A stretch of DNA of 64,000 bases from Branchiostoma lanceolatum (GCF_035083965.1 NC_089722.1:38549958-38613957); one strand, 5' to 3'. Shown: positions 49,334-61,924, counted from the first letter of the stretch. The notes: a model not told the origin generated them from the letters alone. Translations and numbers: made by a program.

Positions 49334-49507
49334 AAGGAGGAACCTCGCCCTTCACTGACTCCATGCCAGCCTTTTCTTAGTCTCGCAGTTCTTAACCATG
49401 TGGGTCCCAAGTGTTATACTAGGCTGTCTCTCCATCTTAAACAGGGACAACATCTTCGTCTCTCTAGGTGTCCACCTGGTGGCTCTTTTTACTATTGTAA
49501 AAAGATA

Positions 49508-49733
49508 GCTGCCTAGGACCCGCGACGCGACGCGACCTCGCTGCGACCGAGCGATTTGACACCGCGCTAAACGAATTTCATCGATAAAAAAATGAATCTT
49601 TTTACGCTTTGTGTGATTTGTTGTCTTTTTATTCATACTTGTACGTTTTGCATGGTATTCCCATTGCAAAGTCAAGGCTAACTCAAATTCAATCTAGGAC
49701 GCAGCGAGGTCGCCAACGCGTCGCGGGTCCAGC
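49508..49733. mobile_element. MITE related to the one at 43249-43466
   Basis: The left end ctaggacccgcgacgcg and right end cgcgtcgcgggtccag are inverted. Internal gacctcgctgcg/cgcagcgaggtc extends the pairing. The interior atttcatcgat resembles the 43.2-kb copy. Confidence 0.8.
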
Positions 49734-49869
49734 TTGGGGTTACTCTTATAGAGTAGGGGTTTGGCTTACTCTTATAGAGTAGAAAACTTTGTTTTGCTTG
49801 AAAACATCTAGAAGATAGATAGAATGACACATGTCTGTGCCTGACATAAGTAGTATCTAAATCAAAGTT

Positions 49870-50120
49870 GAATTGTAAATTTCCAACACATTTGACTTTT
49901 TCGACTGATCAGCTCCAGTCTTTGTCAAGAAATGAGCAATCCACCGCTTCTGTGACGTCATGTTATGCAGGTCCAACACACGTAACTCGGTTAGCAGTGG
50001 ACCATACGCTGCAAAAAGTTTATGGCGCCTCCCGTCTCCGTCGATGGATTGCAAAGCGTTGATGTGTTTGGCCTCTTTAATTCCTCTTGCCAAAAAGGTC
50101 TGGTTCTGTGTTGACAATTT
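49870..50120 (-). mobile_element. Retroelement fragment, GIY-YIG-like tail
   Basis: The minus strand encodes FLARGIKEAKHINALQ and DGDGRRHKLFAAYGPLL. This resembles the 'REAIyIr...P.lNrD.GR..L...y..ll' tail of Penelope-like elements with a GIY-YIG endonuclease. Only this tail remains, so it is an old fragment. The family assignment is tentative. Confidence 0.5.
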
Positions 50121-51399
50121 TTGATTGTGACAGAATGTCTAGGTCATTCTACATGTATGTGTTGTAAAATTTCTGAGGTATTTGAGCTTGGGCGTTCGAT
50201 CCGCTGCTCACCGAATCACGTGTTCTATCTGACAAGTTGTTAAAAGAAATGACAACTAAAACAAGAGAAGACACTATAAGGCCCAAAATCTACCTTGACA
50301 TTATGATATAAGATACATCAATTTTAGACACTTTCTATTATTTGGAATGAAACATCGGTTCATCAAAAATACATTCAAAATGTATTTCTTTTAATTTCTT
50401 GTTTTAAAAATGTTTTAAGTATGAATCTATAATTGTGCTTCATAAAGCTGTGAATCTATAAAATTGATCTAGCTATATTACACTCATGTACATGGGAACA
50501 GATACCCCCGTTGTCTTAATTGCTTCAATTTTACATTTCAAAAATTAAGCAGATATTTTAACTAGGACTGTACATGAATTTCTATTAAATTGTAGCAATT
50601 ATTCTTCGCATGTTCTTTTGCTGATTCATCAGCATTCTACTTTTTGTAACCACAGCGGTACAGTTTGTTTTAAGGTCTTGTCCCTAAATCATCAATATCT
50701 ATTATATCCTTCCCTTGCTAAAAAATCAATTTAGCTTTATGATTTGATTTAGCTTAAGTCAATAGACTATCTATCCGTCTACTTTTGGTTTGTGTCAACT
50801 CGCCTAAGACTCGCTTAGTTGTCTTGGGTTTTTTATTTGCACCTTTATCTAAGTTTTTGCGGAATAAAGTACCCAGTGTCAAGAAGAAAAAGAAAATTTG
50901 TCTTAAGTAGTGGGAAGAAAGAACTGAATACTAGTATTTTGCATCATATTAATAGTCCTATTAGCATTTGTTGGGTCCAGCTTACTGTCCGTTGCCCCAT
51001 CTTAACATTGCCAGCTCCTTGCTCGCTCCTACTGTCCTAAGATACCTGAAAGAGAAGGAAAAAATCTGTATCTTATTTTTAGGCTACTACGTTAGGCGGC
51101 AAAAGACTGTTTAAGTAATTTTAATAATGTTTTCTTTATCATAAAGAAAACAAGAATCAAAGTCGTTGGCAAATTCATGTTGAATTAATCCTTGCGACTA
51201 CCGAAAGTTACACTAGAATGTCGAAAAAGGAAACCTGCGACTAAAATTATGGATATCGCGCGATTGATTAGAATTGATGTCGAAATATGTTTTTCTTGTA
51301 TTGTTCGTGGGGGTACCTCTCGGTGTTCTCACGATCAGCTTACGGCGTCTATTTGCTACCGGGTTCCGGGTTATTTTCATCTCCGAAATTAAAATCAAC
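50121..51399. other. AT-rich intergenic stretch
   Basis: No gene, RNA or clear repeat is recognised. The small open frames have no domain-like content. Confidence 0.45.
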
Positions 51400-51535
51400 C
51401 CGGGGCCCGGTCGTGCACAATAATAGCCCGGTAGCCGCAGGGTGTCCCACGGGGGCACACAGGGGTCACGCCCGAAAGTACAAAACAAATAGCCCGTAAA
51501 TTACCCAATGGGGCCGCCTTTTTTTCCAATTGTGA
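51400..51535 (-). mobile_element. SINE fragment, relative of the intron 2 copy
   Basis: Read on the minus strand, aaaggcggccccattgggt, tttacgggctattt and gcggctaccgggctatt follow the same order as the body of the SINE at 44943-45345. Confidence 0.6.
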
Positions 51536-51633
51536 CCGAAGCACTACCAAGATAATCACAAAGAAATAGAAATAGATATATACATTCTTGAGACCACCTT
51601 CAGAACAAGTTAACAGATTATTATGTTGAGCCC

Positions 51634-52160
51634 ATAAGTATGGGCTCAACATATTGTATTTGTCTGGTTCTTCTTCTCCTCCTGACAAATCTTCAAATGG
51701 CTACTACTCCGCCATTTCTTAACCAACCGACCTGAAATTTGGTGTGGAGGTTAAGATGGCAAATACCCCCAGACCCTTTTTTAATTGTTTTGAAACAGGC
51801 CTTAAAATCCATTTTATGGAGGTTTTTTGGGGCATTTTTAGACAATTTTTATATTTTGGGCTCCTGTGCCCTGGTATTGCTAGCAAGTGACCTGAAATTC
51901 GGTACAAGGGTGCCTTGAACATGTCGCTACAGGATTCCAATCACAATTCTGGTGTACATCACTTCAGAATGCTTCATTTTGGGGACTTTTGGACCCATTT
52001 TCAGACCAAAAACAGGCCAAAAGTGGTATCCACGTTCCATGTTCTATTTGCTGCTGGCCAAGGAATCCATGTTCTATCTAAGGATCCCCGCGTTCCATTT
52101 GCTACTGGCCAAAGAACACTGTTCTATTTAGGTCACCTGAGGTCATGTTGCAGGTAAACA
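51634..52160. repeat. Palindrome and degenerate repeat segment
   Basis: A short palindrome (atgttgagcccata/tatgggctcaacat) lies at 51622-51655. Two degenerate units follow that share gacctgaaattyggt and ttttggggcatttttagac-like phrases, then three gttccat..tgctactggcc phrases. I see no gene. Confidence 0.45.
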
Positions 52161-52739
52161 CGCAAGCCTTTGCAGTAAGAAGCTCTTGGCGTCTCGCAGT
52201 GTAGTAGGGGTGGCGCAGATCCCGAAATTTGTTCTCCGGCCCCGTCAAAACCGAAAAATGCGCCAAATTCAAGGCGTACGATCTGATACATAACGGTCAA
52301 AAATCGCTTATAATTTTATACCAGTAGTTAAAGAAGGTTCTTAACTCAATATCTGTGAAGGATTTACTAAAATACCGTCAACCATAAGCGAGAAATCGCC
52401 CATCGGGTTACGCGCATTTCGCCCGCGGGAGCAGGTGCACCCGCTTCCCGGTCACGCACTTGGGGAGGGCCGGCTTCGCGCCGATCCAAATACGGATCGT
52501 TACGTCACTCGTAAACAAGAAAACTAGTCGCCAATTTGTAGCCAGCATTACGATCTACAAAATGATGTATAAAGTGGTCAGCTTGTGCGACTTTCATTGG
52601 TGAAAATATTCACATTTTGATTTTTCAAATCGAAATTCCGGAGGGAGGTACCCCTTTAAAAAACATTTCGACATTGGTATCGTTGGAAAATTCAAGAGAT
52701 TGTTGTTATTTTGGTACCAAATTCGCATATATTCGAGCC

Positions 52740-53622
52740 ATGGTGGGCTCCGTAATCGCGAGCCAGTTTTGGGAAGGAAGCAAGATGGTGGACGGCGGCC
52801 CGGGCGCTACAGACCGCTGTAGTTCGGAGCCGATTACGTCGGCATCGGGCCAAAATACGGACACTTCTATTACCCAAATGCCAGGTAATGTCTTTTTCCA
52901 AGTCTTTACGTAGTTTAATGTGGGTTTTGGGTTATTTTTATGTCAAATTTGGCCGCATGATTATCGGTAAACACTGTTGTTTTTGTATGCCGAATGGTAG
53001 CTCAAATCAAGGAGGTTAAATATTAACCTCCTTGCTCAAATGATTTGAATTTGCCGTTTTAATACGTGGATTTTCGTGCCAGTGGTTGCATGTATGATTA
53101 CTATAAATCATTTTCAACGCCCTATGGATGCATTTGGTTCCTGTTTTTTTTGCTAGTGCCGTAATCTAAACTTAAAATGCAGAAAACTGTACTCGCTATC
53201 CTCACCTTCTGACGTCACTGCTAGGGGGAGGGGGGCGGCGGGGATGCCCAGCTGCCCTCTACTCGAGTCGTAGTTTCCGTTGTAATTTATTTTATGAGTA
53301 GAAGTATAAACCTCACTTGACAGAACTATGCTGGTCTGTTAAGTTTATTAAGTTGTTACATTTATAATGAATGATAGCCTTTATTATTGTATGCAATTAC
53401 CAGTACTACTTAGTATAAATGTATGGTAGCTAATGGAGGAAATAAAGTACCTAAGTATCCAAGTTTCATATTTATCTCATCATACATTGTTTGAAATTTG
53501 TGTCTGCCATGTGCATGTATTATAAAGTTTGAATTTCAACAGACGTTTTCTCTTTTGACACAGGAATGAAGAGAGTGAAGAGGAGGAAAGTGATGAAGAA
53601 CCAACAGAACTGCCAGTGAACT
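52740..53622 (+). CDS. Doubtful two-exon small gene
   Basis: A candidate first exon, 52740-52884, begins gccatggtg and ends atgccag|gtaatg. A possible second exon starts at 53564 (gacacag|gaatgaag). In one frame this exon gives a very acidic tail (NEESEEEESDEEPTELPVN) ending at 53622. In the frame that matches exon 1 it gives a basic tail (GMKRVKRRKVMKNQQNCQ) with a stop 2 bp earlier. The acidic frame looks more protein-like but does not match the phase of this first exon, and the frame that would match has a stop and no ATG. The real gene may use another first exon. No family recognised. Confidence 0.25.
53007..53033. repeat. 27-bp perfect palindrome
   Basis: caaggaggttaa and ttaacctccttg flank a 3-bp centre. 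Confidence 0.8.
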
Positions 53623-53639
53623 AGAAGACGAGACTAGAT

Positions 53640-54990
53640 ATAATTTCTATTTGCCGTAAATAACTGTAGTTTTGGTACATAACGAAAGAGAACTTCAGTA
53701 ACTTCTACCCTTGTAGTGATCAGCATGTGTGTCTTGGTTATCTCAGCTGGATAGAGAAACCATACAAAAAGTAGATTTAGCTTTTGTAGTTGATTCAACT
53801 GTAGAAATAGTTCCAGACCAGGGAAGCAATGGCCACCTGTTCCATGATCCAGTTGTCTGATTCCCGTAAAATTGAAATATAATACATGTACAATACAATA
53901 CAATAAATACATGTACTTTGCCACTCAACTGCCCTGCAACAAGAAACGAAATTCCTGCAGTGAAAAAAGGGGAAGAAATGAAATGAATGCTGGATATTGA
54001 ATTGTCGGACCAATATTGCAGATTGTACAAAGAATGATATCAGTGTGTACAAATGTAAATATATAGCATTGGGTAATACATGTAGTTCAATATTTCTGGT
54101 TCAGATTATATTTTTGAGGCTAAAATTGGAATCAGCATGTGTCTAAACCTCTGTGTACCACGTTTTTTTCTTTTGGTGTATCTTCAAGTATAAGGAAGAT
54201 ATGCAAGTTGCATATTTAATTAGCGGATGCACATCTTATTACCTCAGGAAATCAATTATTCATCATAATTCATAATTTCTGAAGCAGATATATAGATTTT
54301 ATGGCCGCCATATTTAGATTCAGCATGTTACAGAACCCATGTATGCCAAGTTGTTTCCTTGTATATTGTACGGTTACAGAGATATCGCAATCTTGCATAT
54401 TTAAGATGTCCTGTGCCCATGTCCATTTTTTTCCCACTTTTGGTGATATTTTGAGATGAGAAATCTAAAGAAACGATGAAGGCAAAGCTACAAGCTTTAA
54501 GGACTTGTTAATATCATTGTAAATAAAGAGAATGCAGCTTATTTGGTGCTTCTATTGTGAATTATTACTGAGCTATGACAGTTTTAAGATATTAACGTTA
54601 CATTTTAACGGTTTTTTACGGATTCCAGAGAATTTGAGGACTAATTCTCAGACCTTTGAATGGCCGTAACTCGCTAACGGTATGTCCGATTTTGTTGAAA
54701 CAAAAAACATTCTGTTTCTTTCACAAATACCTATCAGATGACACCAAGTTTAAAAAGATATGAAGAGTTTGAAATTTTTGTTTTTGCACGGGTGATTCTG
54801 GAACAGTCAATTTATGCATCGGGAGGGAGATTGGCAAAGTATGATGCTCTCGCAAATGTTGCCTTCCAACATGCAGGTAATATTTCTATGTGCCCAGGAG
54901 TTATTTTGGGACAGCCCACTTCTTGCATGAGGAGGAGTATGGGCGAAACATGCTGAATTTGCTCTTAAAGCAAATGACGGCCAGTCTAGT
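53640..54990. other. Intergenic region before the kinase gene
   Basis: AT-rich DNA containing tacaatacaatacaataaat (possible polyadenylation signal) near 53890. No further exon or clear repeat is recognised, and the overlapping minus-strand open frames at 53634-54052 lack domain features. Confidence 0.4.
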
Positions 54991-54997
54991 AATGGAA

Positions 54998-57900
54998 CTA
55001 ACTTTGTAGTTGTTCTGCAGACGCCCTGAGCCCAGGATCATAGTGTAAACCTCGGAAGAAAATATCCTTGAGTTTTTCGCTGTACGAATCTGGAAGATCA
55101 GCTTTTGAGAATGGATGACTGCCAGAGTGTGGACAGGGGAACCTGGGACAGTAATACTGCAACAGAAACGTCAGTAAACACAAATCAATATTGAAATCAC
55201 GAATCGAAAACAATAACGCAAAGAACAGCAATTAAACGATTCTGCATGTTGGTACAAAAACCTGAGAACTGTAGAGCAGCAAAATCTAGATAAAACGACA
55301 AAAATGCGCTATAATCTTTAATTCTTCCGAAGCATGTCATACAACTCACCAAATCAGTACTTAAACGGATTTTTATTTTCGCGTATTTTGCAATATCCTC
55401 TCTACGCGAATATGCCTCCCTTGTAGGACTTCTCTACGACAGAATTGTTTCCACCGCGAATTCAAGACACAGCGAAACCCTCTTTTCCCATCCTACCACA
55501 AAGTAAAACAAGACTTCGGAAACCTCAAATCTCCATTAAATATATATTACGCAAATTAGGCCTACATTTGCATAACATATGTTCACTGTCACAAGACTTC
55601 CAAATGCCACAAGTATGACATTCCAGTCATCTACCAATATGGAATTACAGTATTTTCTCATCAATTGTGCAAATAAGGTCTTCATTTGCACAACTTTTAT
55701 CTATCAATGTCCCTTATCTCAGTTACAACATATTTCAACTTTAAGTATCCGGAGACACACAAATACATGCACGCAAACACACACGCAAACACACTCAAAA
55801 CAATATCCCCATGAAAAAGTATTTATTTTCATAGAGATAACTACAGCGAAAGTAAATGAATCAACGGTTTTTATAAACTGTTGTGTGTCTTACCTTGCAC
55901 TCACTGAAGTCGAACGAGGGCGTCGCGCCCTCTAACATGAAGTATAAGACACACACGGCGCTCCACACATCGGCCTTACAGTCATGGCCGAGCCTGAAGC
56001 GGACCTCGGGGCTTTGGTAAGCGTAGGTCCCCGTCGCTGGCTCCCCCCTGGGGACAGCAGACACGTTGTGGGGGAGCTGACGGGCTAGGCCGAAGTCAAT
56101 CAAGACTATCGCCTCTCCCTTTTCTGTGACAACAATGTTGTCCCCTGGAAGCAAGGGAAAGATCTTAGGCCTAGGAAAAATCCTTGTTGTGTTTCCGATT
56201 AAGGTCCTGAGAGAAAGAAAGATTCTTCTCTCTTTTTAGATTTTGGCCGAAGTGATGCAACAAATTCTGTTAAACAATGTTAAACTGAGGAAACTGGCAT
56301 TTTCAACATCATATTTCATTAATCATACAGGTATACTGTTTTCATAAGTACAATTTTCTATTGTAAAAGACATGAGGAGAACATGTTGCAAACGATCCTA
56401 CAACGTTTTCGTCCCTGAAGTATCAGATCGAACATTTCATGTCCCTTGTCAGCGGTCGCCCTTCCAAACGACTCACTAGGGTTGGCACTTGGCAGTTTTT
56501 TTTGTTTTTTGCAAGGGTCAGTCAGGTAACAAAAAAAAATTCCTTGGCCTTATGCTGTTGATTCTGACAGCTGAATATATTATCACAATGGATGCACACT
56601 AACTGAGGGAGTGTACAATCGACAGCATGATGGCAAGCGTTGTACTGTGCACTTTGACCTACCTTTGATGTCTCCGTGGATGATGCGCCTTTTATGCAGG
56701 TACACCAGCCCTTCCAGGATTTGTTCTAGACATTCCAAGGCGATCTCCTCGCTCAACTTTTTGTTTACTTTCACGAACTCGGCCAGCGTGTCTCCTACAA
56801 CAGAGACATAAAACTTAAACACTTCTTTAAGAACAAGATTTCAGAAAGTATTCAGGTTTTTAACGTAAAATCCTACTCAATGAATCAACTTAACAGTAAA
56901 TGAAATAGTGACTGATTTATTGATTGAAATTAGTTAATGAGTGAAAGTGTGATGCAAAATAATATATATATATGTTCAAATCTTCATCACATTCTTCTCT
57001 ATGTTCTCAAATATGTACCATATATGTACTCCATGAAGTAGTAGAAGTTTCTCTCCCTCAGGATGCCGTACATTCTGTTGATCTTTGGGTGGACCAATTC
57101 ACCCCAAATCTCGATTTCCTCAGCCCTGTACCCTGGTGGGGGAACCTGTTCAACAGCAGGACAAGGGAAAGGCAGTAAGATCATCCGTGAATAATTTCAT
57201 TAGGTTGGTAAACGGCTAAATATCAAACTTCTTTATTCACATTCAAAGAGTTACAGCAGCCGACGTTTCGGTGAGCGTTTGCCACCTTCTTCAGGCCAAT
57301 ACTGACTAGTTCTACTTCCCATTGCAACTAGGTGTCGCTGATGCAGTGTGAAGAATGAGGGGGATATATACTCAATCACATTTGGGACCGCATTTTCACA
57401 CTGCAGCAGCGACACCTAGCTGCAGTGCGAAGTAGAACCAGTCATTATTGCCCCGAGGTGTCAGATCGTCCCCGAAACGTCGGCGGTTGAAACTATTAGG
57501 TTGTGATGTGTGAATAAAGGAATTTGTTATTAAAATAGTGAGATGTCACAACATACATATAAATTATCAAACGGAAAGAGATCCTTAGCAAAGGAGGCTG
57601 CAAACATTATGCATATGTGGAAGTCATGTGCAATTGAACTGGACATGTCTGCACCAAATAAATCATCACGCGAATCGTACCTGTTTCACTGCACAAATAA
57701 ACTGCGTTCTGAGGTCGACTGTGAGATAGCAGCATCCTTGTGACCCACCCCCTATCTTGAGCCCCAACTGCCAATGTTCATCCTGGGTATAGCGTCCATT
57801 AATTGGTGTCAGCTTCTGAAAGTGAGAAACAAGTGTGACTGTAGAGGTGTGGGACTTCTGTGCCCACCTGGACAGTTGTGTCATACGTATTGAGATTTCC

Positions 57901-58277
57901 TAAAGCCTCTGTCACAGAGTACGAAAATCAGTCAGCCAACGCGTCCGCGGTTTTTAGACATAGGTCGATGTTCGCTGGTAACCAAGCCTCGTTAGATATA
58001 ATAGGGTAGATGTTCAGGCAAAATAAAACGCGACCCTGCGTCGATTTCAAAATTGCTGGCGACCTACAAATACGGCCGAAGATCGTCGACTGTGTGACAG
58101 GGTCTTTAGAGACAGAACAGCAGTGTTACTTGATGGAATGGATACAGAACAAAACAATGTGATGAAGTTTTGACTTGTAAAACAGCTGCGTGAAATTCTT
58201 CATCAAAGAATTCGAATTAGAATATTTCAGCGCAAACACCCCCCCCCCCACACACACACGAACACGCACGCGCACAT

Positions 58278-58348
<71 letters not shown>

Positions 58349-59425
58349 GACATGCATAATCAAACACACGCACCACTGATCATTCCACGTCATGTTTGTC
58401 CCTTACAAATACATATCTCCTTCAGGCTTTCATCATACATCATACAAGATACATGCTGTGATCATGAGTTATACACGCAGTTCTGTTATTGAAGAAAATC
58501 ATCACAGTCGTGTATGACTCACAAAAACATATCATAGATTTACAATTAAGTAGAAAATATCTCTTAAATACTATACCTCATGGAGTAGCACTCCTTCCTC
58601 TGGAACGCATACTTTCTCTGCGTCTGTCAAGCCTGCCCAGTACTGAGAGAAAGTCTTGACATCTACTGGGGTCCCCTTGGCCACATAGCCAAGGCCAGGC
58701 GTGGAAAAATTTGAAAGTTCAGGAAAGTTCAAAGGCTGTGGAAAAGTGGGTGGTCCCATGACCCCAGGGGGAAGGTCATATCTCACAAAACTTTCATTTC
58801 TCTCCCCTGTCACATTCATGTTGGTATCTTCCAAATATGCAGCCATTGCCGACTGATTTGTGGCTGTTTGCATGTTGTTGTGTCCTTGAACATTTCTTAC
58901 TCCAGGTGTAGATTGGACATCACGAAGTGACAAGTTGTTGAGGCTTGAATTGATTGCTGTCAAGTCTTCTGTACATCCTCGAGCTAGAAGGTTCTTAGCA
59001 TCTTTAAAATCTGTTTGAGGTACATCTTCTACACCTTGGTGCTCTGTATACAGGTCTGGTAACACTACACTTTTCCTGTGTCCTTGCGTTTCTTCTGTCA
59101 GTAATTTCTTAAGAAGTGGACGGATGATTTTTATGCTAACTTTGGCCTCATTGTTTTTATTTTCATCGGGGTCTCTGTTATCAGTCGAGCTCTTCAACTC
59201 GTGACAGAAAGAAATACAACACGCCTCAGAAGAACAATCGTTATAGTGTTTTGTCATCGCCTTACAGACCTCGATACACAGTGTACAACCTTCTTTGTCA
59301 CGGCAGCGCCTTGATTTAACATGCTGAAGGTAGGAGAGGCACAACATACAAGAAGCTTCTGAACAGTTTTGCCATTCTGAGAGGCTGGTGTGCCCATGGC
59401 TCAAACCATCTATGATGATATTCAT
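54998..59425 (-). CDS. TAZ-like zinc finger plus NIK (MAP3K14)-like protein kinase, six coding exons
   Basis: Minus-strand exons 58577-59425, 57681-57815, 57019-57145, 56663-56794, 55894-56144 and 54998-55156 join in consistent phase to 550 residues. Residues 21-74 form a Cys/His cluster (C41-x5-C47-x2-C50-x9-H60-x3-C64-x4-C69-x4-C74, then HELK) that follows the TAZ zinc finger of CBP/p300. A Ser/Thr/Pro-rich linker follows (79-283). The kinase domain has a glycine loop IGGGSQG (304-310), Lys327 in CAVKQ, RAEE (335-338) for helix C, HGDIKGDN (410-417) and DFG (431-433), with SPE (459-461) in place of APE. The HGD in place of HRD and RAEE after the ATP lysine are shared with NIK, which activates IKK-alpha in non-canonical NF-kB signalling. 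The tail after the kinase is short, and NIK's long C-terminal region is missing. An acceptor at 59447 (ttccgcag) shows that a 5' UTR exon lies upstream. Confidence 0.85.
57228..57532. mobile_element. Foldback MITE in intron 2 of the kinase gene
   Basis: The left arm (cttctttattcaca, gccgacgtttcgg, agttctacttc, tgcaactaggtgtcgctg) pairs with the right arm (cagcgacacctagctgca, gaagtagaac, ccgaaacgtcggc, tgtgtgaataaagg). Arms exceed 100 bp with mismatches. No coding capacity. Confidence 0.85.
57902..58108. mobile_element. MITE with taaagcctctgtcacag ends
   Basis: The left end taaagcctctgtcacag is inverted at the right as ctgtgtgacagggtcttta, with a few mismatches. The end style matches the elements at 27188-28026 and 38326-38541, suggesting a shared mobilising family. 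It lies in intron 1 of the kinase gene. Confidence 0.7.
58240..58346. repeat. (CA)n microsatellite with short C run
   Basis: A C10 run, then cacacacacg and gcacgcgcacatg, then an uninterrupted (ca) run of about 34 units from 58276. Likely length-polymorphic. Confidence 0.95.
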
Positions 59426-59946
59426 TTTGCTGCTGTACTCACTGCGGAAAAAAATGAGATAAGATGTATGAAAAGACTCACAATAGATATACTTTATATT
59501 CCGACAGCTGGCACATATGGTAACATAATAAACTATCAAGTACTTGAGTAGAGTCTAAAGGAGTACTGAGTACCTTTGGCCAGGTGTAATTCATAATAGT
59601 TGTTTGACACTGCCAAATGCTTGCAATAATCCTTGATGTTTACAAATAAACACGGACAACAACTACCGTCTCCGTATACTCCGTGTACGCCCTAGTATAT
59701 GGAATCGTCATTTCATGTCGTCACGTTTACCCAGTTTTATCACGTGGTTACTTTCGTAACTGTGTTATGCATATGCCAGATAGATATTACAATCCGGGCG
59801 ATTCTAGCGGCATTGATCACAATCGGAGCCTACAGATTTAAAGATATTCAACTAAAAGACAGTCAGAACTCAGAAACCTTTAAGATTTTCATGTCGATCC
59901 ATGTAAGAGTTATAAATGGGAGACAGTCATAACGTTTAATACACTG

Positions 59947-60210
59947 ATACCTAGCATTCTGATCTCTGTCTACATAGGCTCCAATAAGCTAGTTCACGGT
60001 TGCTAATACGCATATGCGGTGTCAAAGGTGAAGGCCCCCGAGACGTAAACAAAACCCGTCGGGCCGTTGTTATGCAACAATGTCGAGACGAGCACTGTTT
60101 GCAAGCCGTGGGCCTTCACCTTTGACACTGCACATGCGTACTAGCAACCGTGAACTAGCTTATACACATACCTAGCATTCTGATCGAAGTCTCTGTCTAT
60201 TAAGGCTCCA
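59947..60210. mobile_element. 178-bp foldback element between two direct copies of flanking DNA
   Basis: Arms 59985-60037 and 60110-60162 (53 bp each, starting taagctagttcacggttgc) are inverted with few mismatches. The DNA on each side (59947-59983 and 60168-60210, atacctagcattctgatc..tctgtctac..aggctcc) is the same sequence, direct, differing by a 4-bp gaag insertion and a few bases. The duplication is far longer than a usual target-site duplication. Confidence 0.75.
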
Positions 60211-60586
60211 AAATCATATCGGGATCTGGCTAACGTTAGAATCAGCGATTCTGCTAGATCGACAACCTCTACCCTGACATACACATTATTCTATGAATAC
60301 TTGTTTTTCAAGATTACGGTCACATGAAATAAACGTACCGTCTAATCAATCATGACAGCACAAGCCGACGTTTCCACCAAGGCACTTGACACCGGTCGGC
60401 ATCGAAACTGAAAAAGTCACTTCCGGGTTCCCATGAGCCTGTGCGGCTGACCCTACACGGTCCTCTGACCCCATCCAGTGCTTTGCGGGAAGTTTTAATA
60501 TTTCTTGCAACTACTTGTAGCATGATCATTACAGAAGAATAGGTGCATAAAATAAAAATTACAGGTATGCGTTGGCATGTGTGGTG

Positions 60587-60611
60587 GCCGCCATCTTGAA
60601 TAATGACGTCA
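60587..60611. promoter_or_regulatory. YY1 site and CRE, possible promoter of the kinase gene
   Basis: gccgccatcttg (60587-60598) is a strong YY1 motif and tgacgtca (60604-60611) is a perfect CRE, 6 bp apart and about 1.2 kb upstream of the kinase ATG. Since the kinase gene has an upstream noncoding exon, this could be its promoter, though it could serve a + strand gene instead. Confidence 0.4.
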
Positions 60612-61920
60612 CCATTTTATTGGGAGGGGATGCAGAACAAAACTTAAAGTAGTAAGTAAAATGATATTACACGTCATGTTGGTTCTCAAGAGGCGGCTGA
60701 GTATTGGTACTGGTAAGTCTGTTTTCGACTTCCCATTTGAAAATTCTGGCCATTACTTCATTAGAAGAACTTAATTGCACCATAATCGTACACGGTACAA
60801 TGTATGGCAACAACTACTAAACATAGTACAAAATAGAATCCTGATTACTAAAACAATGAGATTACATTTTACTACGCTATGAGTGGAGGGAGAGCTTTAT
60901 AAATAGGACTAGGAGATAGTGATGAAAACATGATGCTGTTGGTTGGTTGTTGATTTTAATGCATGCAGGATCAAAACAATTTGTTGTTGCAAGGACATTA
61001 TATACTATTAGGTTGTTGTTAATCTCACCAATGAAATAATGTGCATTATTCGGTATGGCTGTAAATAGATAGCTATGGTGGATCATGAACATACATAATC
61101 TAATTGATCATTATTCTGGTTAACCATTCTTTCTCAGCTAGGAATGTAAATAAGTCAAAGTCTTGCATAAGTGCCAGAAATTTGTAATGACATTAACATC
61201 CTGTCAATTGTACCCAAAATATTCTTATCGACAGGAACATTCTTCCATTTGGAGAATGCCACACCACAATGACATCGTGAACATATTGCAGAATGTTGGA
61301 AAATAAGACTTTATTAAACACAAAAATACATGCATGTAACTGTTATATCAAGTTCCTCTTGAAAGAAAAATTCGACGTCGTTGACATTACCAGGATATAT
61401 ATGACACACGAAGGAACACATTCAAAACCTCTTGGGGTAAGGACATGGTAGTCCTCTATTTCAAAAGAGCCAGCACGTGTATTTTTTTTCTATTCTGTTC
61501 TATCATGCAATACAAACTGATTTCATATGTGCAAATAAATAAAAAAAAATCAATAAAAAAATCAAAGTGTAAAATATGCTTTGTAAATTGGAACACTCAT
61601 CAATATATACATACAGTACACCAAAGAGGTTTGGAACACAACATACATCCTTGCATAGACACTGAATACGTAAGAGGAAAACTTGCAGCTAGCTAAGTAA
61701 AATTGCTTCAACATATATAGTTTTTAAAGGCTAAATGCCATTGCTACACTTTACGTCTGCCTTAACGTCTCATGGCAGCAAGAGCTAACCAAGATCAAGT
61801 TGTGCAAAGATCTACCATTTGTCACCTTGAAAGTCCAACAGCGCAGAATGAAAGTGTCTCGTCACAGTATTAGACACTCCGAAATCCCTGCATCCCATAT
61901 TGTACTCTTGGAGGCCACTA
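60612..61920. other. AT-rich intergenic stretch
   Basis: I see no coding exon, RNA or clear repeat. The open frames at 60877-61092 and 61445-61696 are low-complexity. Confidence 0.4.
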
Positions 61921-61924
61921 ATTA

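Noticed and set aside
58126-58492. Val/Cys-rich and Thr/His-rich open frames
   Set aside because: Translations of the CA microsatellite.
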